NCBI RefSeq assembly: GCF_963675165.1 | Contig: NC_087389.1 | Span: 4,028,830 to 4,092,829, forward strand | Source of the DNA: Halichondria panicea | Taxonomy: Eukaryota; Porifera; Demospongiae; Suberitida; Halichondriidae | Direction of reading: 5' to 3' | DNA: 64,000 bases | In this document: piece by piece, positions 1-9,849 of the stretch | Layout of the letters: each line of letters begins with the position of its first letter | Position numbering within the stretch: the stretch's first letter is position 1 | Program-made: the position numbers and the translations under genes | Notes under the pieces: generated by a model | The model's input: the letters and a program-made list of their open reading frames with translations, nothing else | Database searches by the model: none | What the model was told of the DNA's origin: nothing

Positions 1-17
1 TTATTATCCCTCCTCAG

Positions 18-921
18 GCAAATCATCCTCTGTAATAGAAGATGTGTGTAAGGAGACTGGAGTGAGTGATCACCAACTCGACCAAGAAATCCCTGAGAGG
101 CACATCATTCTCTTAGCGGAGAAATTTCCACACCTACTGAGCGTGCACAAGGTAGGCAGTACATCTAAATCATATACGCAACTTGTCGACCTGACATTTG
201 GCAAAGCAATATATTAGGGGAGGGGTTGATGTTAAGAATATTGCTCACCAGAACCACTCAATTGTATTCCTATTGAGTTTCCTCTGGAAGGTATTTCCGA
301 GGGCAACCCCCACCAAATGAAACCCTGTTGATTTTGCTTTTGTACAGGCTTTGACAATTAACGATCTGCAACATGTTTACGAGAAACTACACACTGCACA
401 TGAAAGTGCCAGCCCTCACTGGTTCAATCTGGGATTGGCTCTAGGTCTGACTCATTTTATTCTCACCAATATCGATAGCAAGCATCATGGTGATAATGTG
501 TCATCATTGCGTGAAATGTTGGCTGAGCTCCTGCGTACGAAAGATGTAACATGGAGTCTCCTATCAGATGGTCTCAAAAAGCCCACGGTGAAGCTCATCA
601 ATTTGGCTGATAGCGTCACAGGTAACCATTTTCAGTGTTTATGCATATGGTATATACGTACATTTAATCTTTTTTCTTTGCACAGCCACAACTCCTAACC
701 TGCTCGATCGACTCAACCTCACCCCAGCCGACCTCGGTGATGTAACTGATGTCACACGTCATTATGGCAATCAAGCTGGAGTGGCTTATGCATTGAGAGT
801 GTGGCAAAGAGTGAATCCTTCCAGAGCTACCTTCAGGGCCTTGGTGGAAATTGCCATAGGACTGAGAAGAGGAGACACTGCTGTAGACATTTGTAGATTT
901 ATTGTAAAGGAACTAAACTGA
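18..921 (+). CDS. 3' end of a death-domain (NLR-family) gene
   Basis: Three exons are visible (18-150, 348-621 and 686-921) and join in frame with GT-AG introns; the 5' part lies outside the window. Exon 1 gives the N-terminal half of a death-like domain (VCKETGVSDHQLDQEI). Exon 2 gives another helical death-like block (LQHVYEKLHTAHESASPHWF). Exon 3 gives a third block with ALRVWQRVNPSRATFRAL and ends in TGA. The same blocks recur in the NLR pseudogene at 12.7-13.05 kb and the 2A genes at 2.3 and 29.5 kb. I infer the C-terminal death-domain region of an NLR or a stand-alone adaptor for cytosolic signalling. No NACHT is visible because of truncation. Exon structure is confident; the full architecture is not. 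Confidence 0.7.
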
Positions 922-1022
922 GCTTAACAATTTTTATTGAACATTTTTTGTCTGTCTAATTAGTACGTGGGCGTAGGTGTTCCAGCATAATTATGTCATA
1001 TTAATTATAACATTGTTTTCTG

Positions 1023-1631
1023 CAGGAGCACATTACAGAAGGAGCGTCTTACCTCGGGAATCGCATCTCGTGGAAGTTTGCAAAGCATGGCCTTATAATT
1101 ATGCAAAACCACTAAGTGGGTCTGCGGGCGAGTGCTAATTGAGCTGACGGTGCACTTTTGGCAAGCATAGGTCAATAAAAGTGAAAAGCTACAGCTAGCT
1201 AGCTAGCTATAGGCCTGGTAGTAAGCTCTCTCTTCTAACAACCCCAGTAAGACTCCCTACTGCAAAAAAAAAACGCCTAGTATGTGTTAGTCTAAGTCTA
1301 ACAAACTTCTCTGTACAAAGTGACTGGATATGCTCCTATTTTAGAACTTTCTGTACCTTACCGATGACAGTCTCTTCCATGATGTATACCAACATCCATC
1401 AAAGATCTAGCTATTCATTTTAGCTCTTTCTGGCTCAACCTAGCTCTCCTGCTGCTGCACTACATACAAAATCCGTTCATAATGATATTCACAGGCTGAC
1501 CGCGGTCTGTAATTTATGTACACAGTACTTACACACTTTTATTATAAGGCAATGCGGTGTTTAGGAAAGCACACGAGATGCGATTTCTGAATCCATGCAC
1601 AGTTAGACGCTCCTTCTGTAATGTGCTCCTG
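1023..1631. repeat. Inverted-repeat (MITE-like) element
   Basis: The left arm begins CAGGAGCACATTACAGAAGG and its reverse complement ends the element near 1631. Homology resumes further in (ATCGCATCTCGTG in both arms), so the arms extend about 50-75 bases with small indels. The interior has no coding signal. It fills most of the space between the first two genes. No clear target-site duplication was found. Confidence 0.6.
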
Positions 1632-1910
1632 TTTTCTGTAATGTGCTTTTTTCAACACATTGTTGTGGTAAATTATTGAGCATGCGCAGTAGGAACACAA
1701 CAACGCCCACATAGTTTGGGAATTCAGGGTGGCATATGCATGTCTAGGAGTTTTCCCAGCTGAGCTCAACAAGTGCTCCCTTGAGATCCCTGCTTTGGCT
1801 AGCTATGAAATACCAAGGTCAGCAAGGCGTTTTATTGTGCGTGAGTATCTAGATCTACTGGTACCCCTCTAAATACAAAGCCATTTGTAGCTTTCGTTAT
1901 CGAAAATAGA

Positions 1911-2613
1911 ATGGGGATCACAGTGGAGTTGTGGAGAGCTCGCATTGGGCAGTTCAGTGGTGGGAGGGGATCACAACCACACAGTAAAGCTCCCTCGACA
2001 AAATAGCCTCTACACTTCAGTGATACAGTGGGTACTACTGCAAAAGTTGTTCAAGGAGGCTTGCTTTTATTGTTAATTCTCAAGTTTCTGAGTTCTCACG
2101 ACAAATCACTTTTGCTAAAACGCACAAGAAATGCTGGTCTCCTGATGATTGCCATTGTTGGGTTGGTCCACTCTCTTGCCCATCTCTTGCTGCTAGCTGG
2201 AGACATTGAGAGCAATCCTGGGCCACAAATGGGTAATTAAGTTGTATGATTTATATTGTGAAGGTGGATGTTTCTAAATTTTCCATAATATTGTTACAGA
2301 TGAAGTTCTGACCCTCCATGAGCATCTAGAGGACGCTTGCAGCAAGCTGTTCAAGGCTCGTACAGAATGGTTCAATATTGGGCTAATTCTAGGTGTCAAT
2401 GGCAAGACTCTTACTGCTATCCGCCAGGAGCATTCTAGTAACCATGGTGACTGTCTCCGAGATATGTTGGCTCATCGTATCAAAACAATGGATTCACTCA
2501 CTTGGGGAGATCTGTGCAAGAGTCTTAGACATGTCACAGTAGGACCAAGGGCGTATACAGAGAAGAGGGCATGCAACTCGCCCAATTCTCAGAATCATCC
2601 GACTTCGTATTGA
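1911..2613 (+). pseudogene. 2A-leader plus death-domain gene with in-frame UAG
   Basis: The ATG at 1911 opens MGITVELWRARIGQF, homologous to the leader of the intact 2A-NLR at 29117 (WRARIG shared). The frame is interrupted by TAG at 2004-2006. The same frame then continues through two hydrophobic stretches to LLLLAGDIESNPGP, a canonical 2A motif (D-I-E-x-N-P-G-P). Exon 1 ends at 2232 in phase 1, as in the 29-kb gene. Exon 2 (2300 onward) encodes one death-like domain (LEDACSKLFKARTEWFNIGL). It reads to TGA at 2611-2613, or could splice at the GT at 2539. No NACHT follows; a transposon lies about 360 bases downstream. It is either a truncated pseudogene or a short 2A-Death protein using a downstream start or readthrough. 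An ATG at 2145 would leave only the second hydrophobic segment and the 2A. Confidence 0.65.
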
Positions 2614-2989
2614 GCTATTTTTAGAACTGCCCACAAAACGCCCACGCGTAATCTTTGACCGCACAAGGTAAATCAAAGTCTTTTTTATATCTGTGCTAGC
2701 TAGCTAGCTCGATTGCAGCATAGTAAAACTAGTTCTCAGCAGCAGTATGGCTCGTACTAGCAGTGTCAAAGGCAAACCATCCAACAGTTGCAACTCCAAG
2801 AAGATGAAACCTAGGTACAATAAACCTGTCTTCCTGAGTCTCTGGTACTTCTTAAGGCATATAGAATTGAGACAGAGAATTTTCATTGCATGTCTTACCA
2901 TTAACCAATACAAGTTTCTATGCAAATTTTTTCTGGCATGCATATATTACGGGTCATAAACGGGCACCTTTAATTAAACGAGAAGCGTG

Positions 2990-3018
2990 GGTATAAAAGG
3001 GGCGGGGCCCGACCAAAA
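2990..3018 (+). promoter_or_regulatory. TATA/GC core promoter of the transposase gene
   Basis: TATAAAAG at 2992-2999 is followed by a GC box-like GGGGCGGGGCCC. It lies about 200 bases before the first ATG of the transposase. The same module is present, inverted, at the other end of the element, so each gene appears to have its own copy. Confidence 0.55.
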
Positions 3019-3192
3019 AAATGTCGCACGCAAAATTTATAAGGGATAAAATGGCTACTCTTTGCGCTCAGGCTGTATCCCAGATTCACTGCCTTTAGCA
3101 ACGCTTTTATGAGTGTAAAAGGGGCGTATTGAACGCTTGACATCCGCTTAGACACGTGGTCTTTTAGTCAGTAAACAGTAAGCTAGTTTGCG

Positions 3193-5725
3193 ATGGCTAC
3201 TTCAAGGAAACGGGTGCGCTACACAATGGACGTTCACTTCGTTGATGAAGACATATGATGAAGAGGAGAAGCAAGCGTTTCTTGGTCGCCTAAAGCACGT
3301 CCGTGAGCTGCTAAAGCCTCCTGGAAGCCCTCTGCTTGACAACTTTAGCCTGTTGAGCACACTCTGTGCTTCTGTTGAAGGTGACCCAGATCACTCACAC
3401 CCTCCCCCTACCCCTGTTACTGCAATCAGGAGCTTTATGAGCAACAATGGTAAGCAATACAAGCATCATAAGTAAATGCTCTATGAAGCATCATGCAGGT
3501 ATGTACAAAAACGATACTTCCGATGGGCAACAACTCTTTGCCACGGAGTATCATTGTTTCACTGACCTAGTGAAAGGGCTTGCCACGCCCTGTCCGTGTG
3601 GGGTAACTAGAAGTCCCTGGGAAGTCCAGTCAATAGTACAGGTGTGTGTTGAAAGTTGACTGTCAGTTTCATAAATTACACGTGTGTTTTTTTGTAGAAA
3701 GGACATGTGGTACGAGCTCTTTTTTGCTGCCGACGCTGTAAGGTGCAGAAGAGAAAGTGGTCTAGCTCCCGTGTATTTGGAGGACATTATTTGGTGAACC
3801 AGAAGTAAGCTTATGGATACCACACCATAGTTATGTGTTTACTGCATCTCTGGTATATTTTATATAGGGTTGTTCATGGGTTTACTTGTGCTGGAATTCT
3901 ACCCTCCCAATACACCCACTTTAGTCAGTTCTGTGGTTTAGGGACTGTTGGTCAAAGTTACATCCGACAAGGTTAGCTCACTCCAACTATACCCAGAGTG
4001 TAAGTAAATTCATGTTTCCTCAGTGTACGGAAAGCTAGGTTACCGTGACATTGTACAAAGGGCAGCAAACGTGAGCATGATGTCGGCTGTTTTTGATGTG
4101 AAGGCCCTTCCTGAGTATACCACCAACAAAGGAGAGGTGTGTTTGTGTACCGTATTACTAGTAATAAATAATTTTATTATTGTTTTAAACTTAGTGGGTA
4201 ATCACTGATGCCCGGCACGACTCAACAGCCAACGCATACCACACAACTGTGCCTTGCCTGTCTGGAAGGTGGGAAGTTAGTGTGTCTCTGTCGGTTTTGT
4301 ATTTATTTTGTATATTTTCAGCAACAAGAAGATACTCGGCATATCAACTCTCTCTCGGGCCGAACACTCCACTGCACAGACCAGAGAACTTGCGTGTACC
4401 AAGCTTGTTATCCCTCAAGTGCAAAGCAGAGGTTTATCCCCATAATAAATGAATGCACATAATAATTATTGCCAAATCTAGGTATTGAAGTCATCGAGGT
4501 AGCTCATGATATGCAGGCGCAGGTCGCAAAGTACGTGTCAGACAAGTTGGGACTCATCAATTCCTACGACACTTGGCATGGTAAGAAAATGTGTGGTACA
4601 TGTATGTTGTATCATTTTCACACACATTTTAGGAACGAAGAATGTGTCGAAGGAAATAAAGAAAGTAACACAGGGCCTAGTTCGTGATAGAGGGAAGGTT
4701 TGGTTTCCTGAATTATCAGATAAACGTAAGAATCTACTAAGTAAACTTTCATGTACACTAGTAAGGTGTGCATTAATAGGAAGAAGTATAAAGATCCACC
4801 TGTATTGGGCAATGAAAAATTGCGGAGGGTCTGCTGAGAAACTGAAGGAGATAATAATGAATATCCCTAATCACTACCAGGTTAGTTAATTATTGTGGCG
4901 TGTTTATTAGTAATACATTGATGTTTTTGTAGAGAATCCACACAAATTGCCACCCTTCCTCTACTTGCCACATGGACGACTACGAACCCAGTAGGGACAA
5001 GCTTGTTAGCAGAAAGGCTATAGAAGCTCTCATAAAGCAGCTCCATACGACGTACATTTACCGCTATGCTAAAGATTTCTGTTCGGTAAGGATTAAACAT
5101 GTGTTGTTTGTATAACATACCCGTATATTGTATAGTGTCGTGATACCTACTGGGTTGAGTCGTTCAACCATCAACTCCTCACCTACCTGCCCAAGTGCAT
5201 TCACTTTTCGACTGAGACGTTCATAATGCGAATGAATTTGGCTGTCTTGGATTGGGTACGTACATGGAGTATTATTATGTGTACACTATGTGGGGGGAGA
5301 GCTTCTCGTACACTAATTTGTAGTAGTATTTAGAGCTTACATTTACTTTAAATTTCAGTCTATACTATCGATAATTGCTTTATTCTAGAATGAGAACGTC
5401 AATCGCTCTTACACCAGTATGAGCAAAGTGAGTGACCTTCGACGACCAGATCGCCGCACAGCAATGAAAGCCTTAGTGAAGAAAGGTTTTAAATTTGTTG
5501 CTTTGCTATGGGCAATGTATGTTGAACAAAACAAAGCTGATATGAGGTATGATTACAATGTGTACGTACATGTAAGGGCATTTGACATGTAACTTTCGTA
5601 GAGAATTGATCGAAGAAGATGACGTAGTAGAGGAGCAGAATGATGACGTGACCTTAGAAGACGGAGTGATGCCACCAGAATATTCTGACGAGTCAGAGGC
5701 TGAGGACGATGACATGGACGACTAA
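3193..5725 (+). CDS. Kolobok-like DDE transposase (14 exons)
   Basis: Fourteen exons join in frame: 3193-3449, 3499-3641, 3698-3804, 3868-3971, 4024-4136, 4195-4268, 4322-4431, 4482-4580, 4633-4725, 4762-4880, 4933-5085, 5136-5255, 5389-5546 and 5602-5725. From the ATG at 3245 this gives 573 residues. The motif order fits Kolobok transposases: a CxC/CxxC zinc-like region (PCPCG, CCRRC), first catalytic Asp in VITDARHDSTANAYHT, second Asp in IEVIEVAHDMQ followed by NSYDTWHGTKNV, then HLYWAMKNCGG, the HYQRIHTNCHP segment, and the catalytic Glu in TYWVESFNHQLL before RMNLAVLDWN. The C terminus is an acidic tail. The upstream ATG at 3193 opens a homologous-looking 21-codon frame that breaks at TGA 3256, so the true N terminus may be frameshifted by loss of two bases in an ATAT run. 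The catalytic residues are present. Confidence 0.8.
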
Positions 5726-5808
5726 CAATTAATGATGACATGGCCGACTAACAATTAATGAGTTTTATTTGCTACGTAATTGGTGTGTACAGGATAATTA
5801 TAAGGCAG

Positions 5809-6708
5809 TCACTCTCTAGAGGTGGACTCGGTTTCCATACCAGCCTCTTCTGGCAAATACTCATCAGTTTCTGCCTCAAATGTTGATCTGTAATAGTAAT
5901 AAGGAATTAGTATTTGCTTTGCTCTTGTTAGCCCCCCTATGCTAAATTCCTAGTCTCTTAGCATAGTAGGCACACTATTCCATTTGATATCAAGGCCTTA
6001 CCTGTAGTCACGGTATATGCCATTGTGGCTGGGGTACCTCCTCCTAATCTCCTACACAAGAGAAACAGTACATGTACATACCTGTAAAATTTTATCACTT
6101 ACTAAAACTACACATTTCGGGATTATTTCCCTCTTGTCATGTATCACTGTCCTCGTCTCCTTCCTAGCCAAATACTCATCATCTACCCACACTCTCAGTG
6201 TATTCAGCAACCTCCAGAACTTTCTGTACAGTTGATGTCTTTTCTCATCGTTGGCAGGATGGGGGCCACAAAATCCTCTTAGAAAGTCTGGAGGAAGCTG
6301 AATCACACACGGTGAACACAGGCAGTGTATGCAGTGATCAATGCCACGGAGAACTGGAGTTGCTGGGTTGTGCTGGTAACTACGAACATGGTGCGGGTAT
6401 TCTAATAAAAAAATTTGACTTGTGTGTTTATTCCTACTTTTATGTACATGTACCTTCTTGTGGTTCTGAGTCGTCGCTATGAGTGTCTAGTGCTAGTGTT
6501 GCATTCAACGTCAGCTGTACTGTTCGATTGCCGCTTGGTTGGTTGTTCCGGAGAAAGTCGTTCAACCTGTCCACCCAATCACTTGGAACTGCTTCCCCAC
6601 TCATTAGTATTAGCTAAAGTATGGATTTGTATGACTTTTTACATTGTTCTATTGTGTTCTTACTGTTATATCTCTATTTCCATCGCTGTTGGAGCTGCCA
6701 GAAGCCAT
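5809..6708 (-). CDS. Transposon second gene: Cys-containing protein with P2X7-ballast-like C-terminal motif
   Basis: Five exons on the minus strand (6708-6664, 6613-6454, 6401-6103, 6051-6002, 5887-5809) join in frame to 210 residues starting MASGSSNSDGNRDI. The core has a Cys/His cluster (IDHCIHCLCSPC), then PPDFLRGFCGPHPANDEKR, an aromatic-basic helix (HQLYRKFWRLLNTL) and a tail EIIPKCVVLEIRRRYPS followed by GIYRDYR. The tail resembles the C-terminal part of the P2X7 cytosolic ballast domain (I/V-P-x-C-x-V-x-x-I-R-x-x-F/Y-P, then G-x-Y); the rest aligns only loosely. The gene has its own TATA module near 6916-6923 and sits inside the TTAA element, so it is probably an accessory protein of the transposon. 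The C-terminal 25 residues are acidic. Function is unknown; a DNA- or zinc-binding cofactor is a guess. Confidence 0.7.
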
Positions 6709-6901
6709 TGTACCACAAAAAAAACCATATGGGTCTTGAAAAAACTTAGAAGTGTTGCTGCCATGTGTTCAGGCCTTCTAAGGCTACTTCTGGGCATGTG
6801 CAGTAAAATAAGTGTGTTTGTGTACTGTACGTGTGTGTGCATAGAGTCAGAGAGCAGCCAGAGTTTGAATTAGCCGCCACTTGCAGCAGCATTCACTTCC
6901 G

Positions 6902-6930
6902 GCCGGGCCCTGCCCCTTTTATACCGTGGG
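6902..6930 (-). promoter_or_regulatory. TATA/GC core promoter of the second transposon gene
   Basis: On the minus strand GCCCACGGTATAAAAGGGGC is followed by AGGGCCCGGCC. This is the inverted counterpart of the module at 2990-3018. It lies about 200 bases upstream of the minus-strand ATG at 6708. Confidence 0.5.
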
Positions 6931-7009
6931 CGTAGCGCTCTAGCAACGAGTGCGTAAACGCGCAGTTCATAGATTGCGTATCAATTTTATGCGCAAGCTT
7001 CTCGTTTAA

Positions 7010-7741
7010 AAGAGAATAATGTAATAGGCAGGCTTTGGAAACACAGGTCATGATCAGTATACACTGAGTCAGTATATAGTAGCCGTTATGGGCATCTCTG
7101 GTATAATATATGATTCTATATAGGCTATATATGTGTATTTGTTAAAACACTACAGTCATGTGCGTCATTATATAACTTGTTTGTTTGTGATGTTATACTG
7201 ATGATCGATGTATACGTACACTGAGGAATTAAGTCAACCTGGGTTGAATCTTCTGACACTGTATTAAATTATACCTCTCTAAAAAGTATACCCCATGCAA
7301 GTATATGGCTCATTGCAGCAAGTTCCTCTTATAAAAAAAATGTGTGAGTCTTTGCTGCGTTGATACGGACACTAAAATTAATGGTCGGTCGGGTTATTCA
7401 TGCATATATATCAAATGGCATGGGGTGCATGTTTTTTGGTGCTATGAGACACAGATCCCTCAACCATGCACATAATTGCATTTAGTACCAACATGTGTGG
7501 CTGTATGGCGCCACATTACTGGAATGGTGATAGACTCTAAAATCATCACATATACAGCTTTGTGAACTATTAATTATAAAGCTGCTTCATCATTACCAGC
7601 AAATCATGTGAAAATATCGACAGCTTAACAAATACGAATCAGAGATCTGAGTGTATATAAAGGTACATTCCTCAACTTTCAACCCATGCAGCTATCATCA
7701 ATCCTTGGTCAAGCTGTAAGATTTTACTTTGCGAGAACAAA
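7010..7741 (+). promoter_or_regulatory. Upstream region of the secreted cysteine-rich gene
   Basis: This 730-base AT-rich stretch has no coding frame I can support. A TATA element (GTATATAAAGG) lies at 7653-7663, about 80-90 bases before the ATG at 7742. Several blocks (for example CACATTACTGGAATGGTGAT near 7512, CAGCAAATCATGTGAAAATA near 7599 and TTTGCGAGAACAA just before the ATG) recur in order at 9420-9735. This defines the duplicated promoter unit. Confidence 0.5.
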
Positions 7742-8834
7742 ATGTGGACTTACATACTTCTTAGCATCATCGCTATAGCTACTGTTGTAGTAGCTACCCC
7801 TATAAACAGCGGTAAGAATTGAAATTATAATTAAAGACTCTGCAAGTGGCAGAGTCTAGATTTATAGTAGCTTTATCTATGTTGCATAATTGTATAGACT
7901 ATACAAGCTATAACTTATAATTAATGGGAATTAAGGCGTATATAACAAAAACAATGTTTTTGTGTTCATAATTTTAGTTGGCCTCTAATGGTGCATGTTA
8001 TCTATTTTTTTTAGGATCCGATGCTGAGCCAGGTGAAATCGTAATGACTAATTTTCTTTGCTGTTGGTTATATGGGGAGAAGGATTGCTGTGATAATGAG
8101 AAACCCAAGCTTAGGTTGCAGTCCAATGAGATGGTGACCAATCAAGGTACGCATGCACACAAATACTGATATTATAGATCAACGTTCTCTGTGTCCATAA
8201 TTTTGTTTTATTGGCCACTATTTATATAACGAAATGTCTAATGATTTTATCTCTTTTTTTAGGACCTGATACTGAGCCTGGTGAGATCGTAATGACTAAT
8301 TTTCTTTGCTGTTGGTTTTATGGGGATAAGGATTGCTGTGAAAATGAGAAACCCAAGCTTAGGTTGCAGTCCAATGAGATGGTGACCAATCAAGGTATGT
8401 ACACTAGCTTATATGACACTCAGTTAATTAAAAGATCACGTGTCCGTAATAATTGTTGTCATGTTGGCCTCTATTATGCATGGCTGCTGGATCATCAGTA
8501 CAGTATAGGGGTTGTTTTACACACACATATTTTGGACCTGAGTGCCTATATAATTATATATACAGCCTTTACATCCCAGTTGTGGCTTTTCTTCAAGAGA
8601 GGCCAGCCGCTACCGACACCTACATGTATACTAAAGTGTAGATGTAGTAGAACTACATTTACACGGAGTTTATGTATTTTTATTAGCTAACCATGCACAC
8701 AATTATTTTTCTACCTGGTTATATAGCTATCATTTTAGTCACAAAATTAATCATTGTCGCATTAAACAGAAAATTACATTGGATCAAGACATGTATTCGC
8801 AAGAAGCAGTAACCAAGACGATGGCAGTGGATAA
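7742..8834 (+). CDS. Small secreted Cys-rich protein with duplicated exon
   Basis: Four exons (7742-7811, 8015-8146, 8263-8394, 8770-8834) give 132 residues. Exon 1 is a typical signal peptide (MWTYILLSIIAIATVVVA). Exons 2 and 3 are both 132 bases, phase 1-1, and nearly identical. Each encodes a 44-residue unit with the pattern EPGEIVMTNFLCCW, five to six residues, then CC, and ends KLRLQSNEMVTNQ. Exon 4 encodes a short polar tail (NYIGSRHVFARSSNQDDGSG). Four Cys per unit suggest a disulfide-stabilised secreted peptide. I do not recognise the family; an effector or defence role is possible only from its neighbourhood. The symmetrical exon phase allows repeat expansion without breaking the frame. 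Confidence 0.75.
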
Positions 8835-9849
8835 ACGTTGCAAGCAAGCAATTAAGTGAAGAGCATGTAAATATGTATTTCTTCTATGAACATGGTAATG
8901 GACATCCTGAACTGCTTGTAGATACTGAGCTGATTTTAATGATCGGTGAAATTAGAGTTGTATACGTACCTAAATTTAAAAAGAGTCTAAGACCACATGT
9001 CAAACAACAAACTGAAATCTCTATACAAATGGAATGATAGATGGTTTGCTCCTTCTTGTGTAATTATAATTATAGCTTAATCGGATCAGTTGATTAAAAT
9101 TTCACTTCGAGTATTGACAAAGTATCACAGCTTGCATGCATTAATTGTCATTCAATGATCGCTATATGCCAGCGGCCTGCATGGTAATACACGTTGATAC
9201 ATATAACTATACAATTTAATAAGCTATATAATTATACCCTATATATAATATAGCTCTATAGCTATAGTGTATAAAAAGTCCACGAAAAGGATCAACAAAG
9301 GACAAAATTAATGTGATGAATATATAAAGTCCATGTAAAGTGTTCTTCATTATCTTAATTATATTATATACTGCTATTGTTGCTGGTGAATAGTAAACCG
9401 TATAATTAATTCAAACACGTGTGCATGGTGTTCTTTGCTGCTATGAAACAGTTAGTATCCATGCATCAACGACTTATATGTAGAGTGCAAAAAATGCATG
9501 GCGACACATTACTGGAATGGTGATAGACATTATCACATAATTATACAGTGGAATTTTAACCTCCAGCAAATCATGTGAAAATATAATGATCAACAGCATA
9601 TAACGGGTTAGTAGCTGTACGATTCAGTATTATGTATAAAAGCAATGGTGATACAGCCAATGCATGCAGATAATGGAGCTCTCGATCATCAAGCCACGAC
9701 GTTGGATTAGATTTAGCTTTGCGAGAACAAGATGAGGGTTTTAATGGAACGCCTATACATAATTATAATTGTAGCAGAACGAAACGTTTTGTGCATGTGT
9801 GAATGAAATTTTTGCTCTTCTCAGGGCCTAAAACGCACCAAATGTATGA
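8835..9849 (+). repeat. Decayed duplicate of the secreted-gene promoter and first exon
   Basis: From about 9420 to 9735 the sequence repeats, in order, blocks of the region upstream of the gene at 7742: GACACATTACTGGAATGGTG, CAGCAAATCATGTGAAAATA, a TATAAAAG at 9635-9642, and TTTGCGAGAACAAGATGAGG where the ATG should be. No signal-peptide frame follows. The preceding 8835-9420 is AT-rich non-coding sequence. The duplicate ends close to where homology to NLR genes begins (about 9850). Confidence 0.6.

Larger units (their letters stand above)
2974..7009. mobile_element. Kolobok-like DNA transposon, two genes, TTAA target site
   Basis: The terminal inverted repeat ACGAGAAGC starts at 2978 and its complement ends at 7005. 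Both ends are flanked directly by TTAA (2974-2977 and 7006-7009), the target duplication known for Kolobok and piggyBac. Inside each end lies a second shared module, GGTATAAAAGGGGC followed by a GGGCCCG block, facing inward at 2990-3018 and 6902-6926. The element carries a plus-strand transposase gene (3193-5725) and a minus-strand second gene (5809-6708) whose stop codons face each other across about 80 bases. The reading frames are nearly intact, which suggests recent activity. The family call rests on the transposase motif order plus the TTAA site. Confidence 0.85.

Noticed and set aside
2704-2959. Open frames on both strands just left of the transposon
   Set aside because: Low-complexity basic or hydrophobic translations with no recognisable motif and no splice context.
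6017-6873. Plus-strand frames opposite the second transposon gene
   Set aside because: They are shadows of the spliced minus-strand exons, whose splice sites and phases all agree.
2974-7009. piggyBac element
   Set aside because: TTAA sites fit both families, but the transposase shows the Kolobok motif order (D in ITDARHD, AHD, NHYQ-type region, E in WVESFNH) and lacks the piggyBac pattern.
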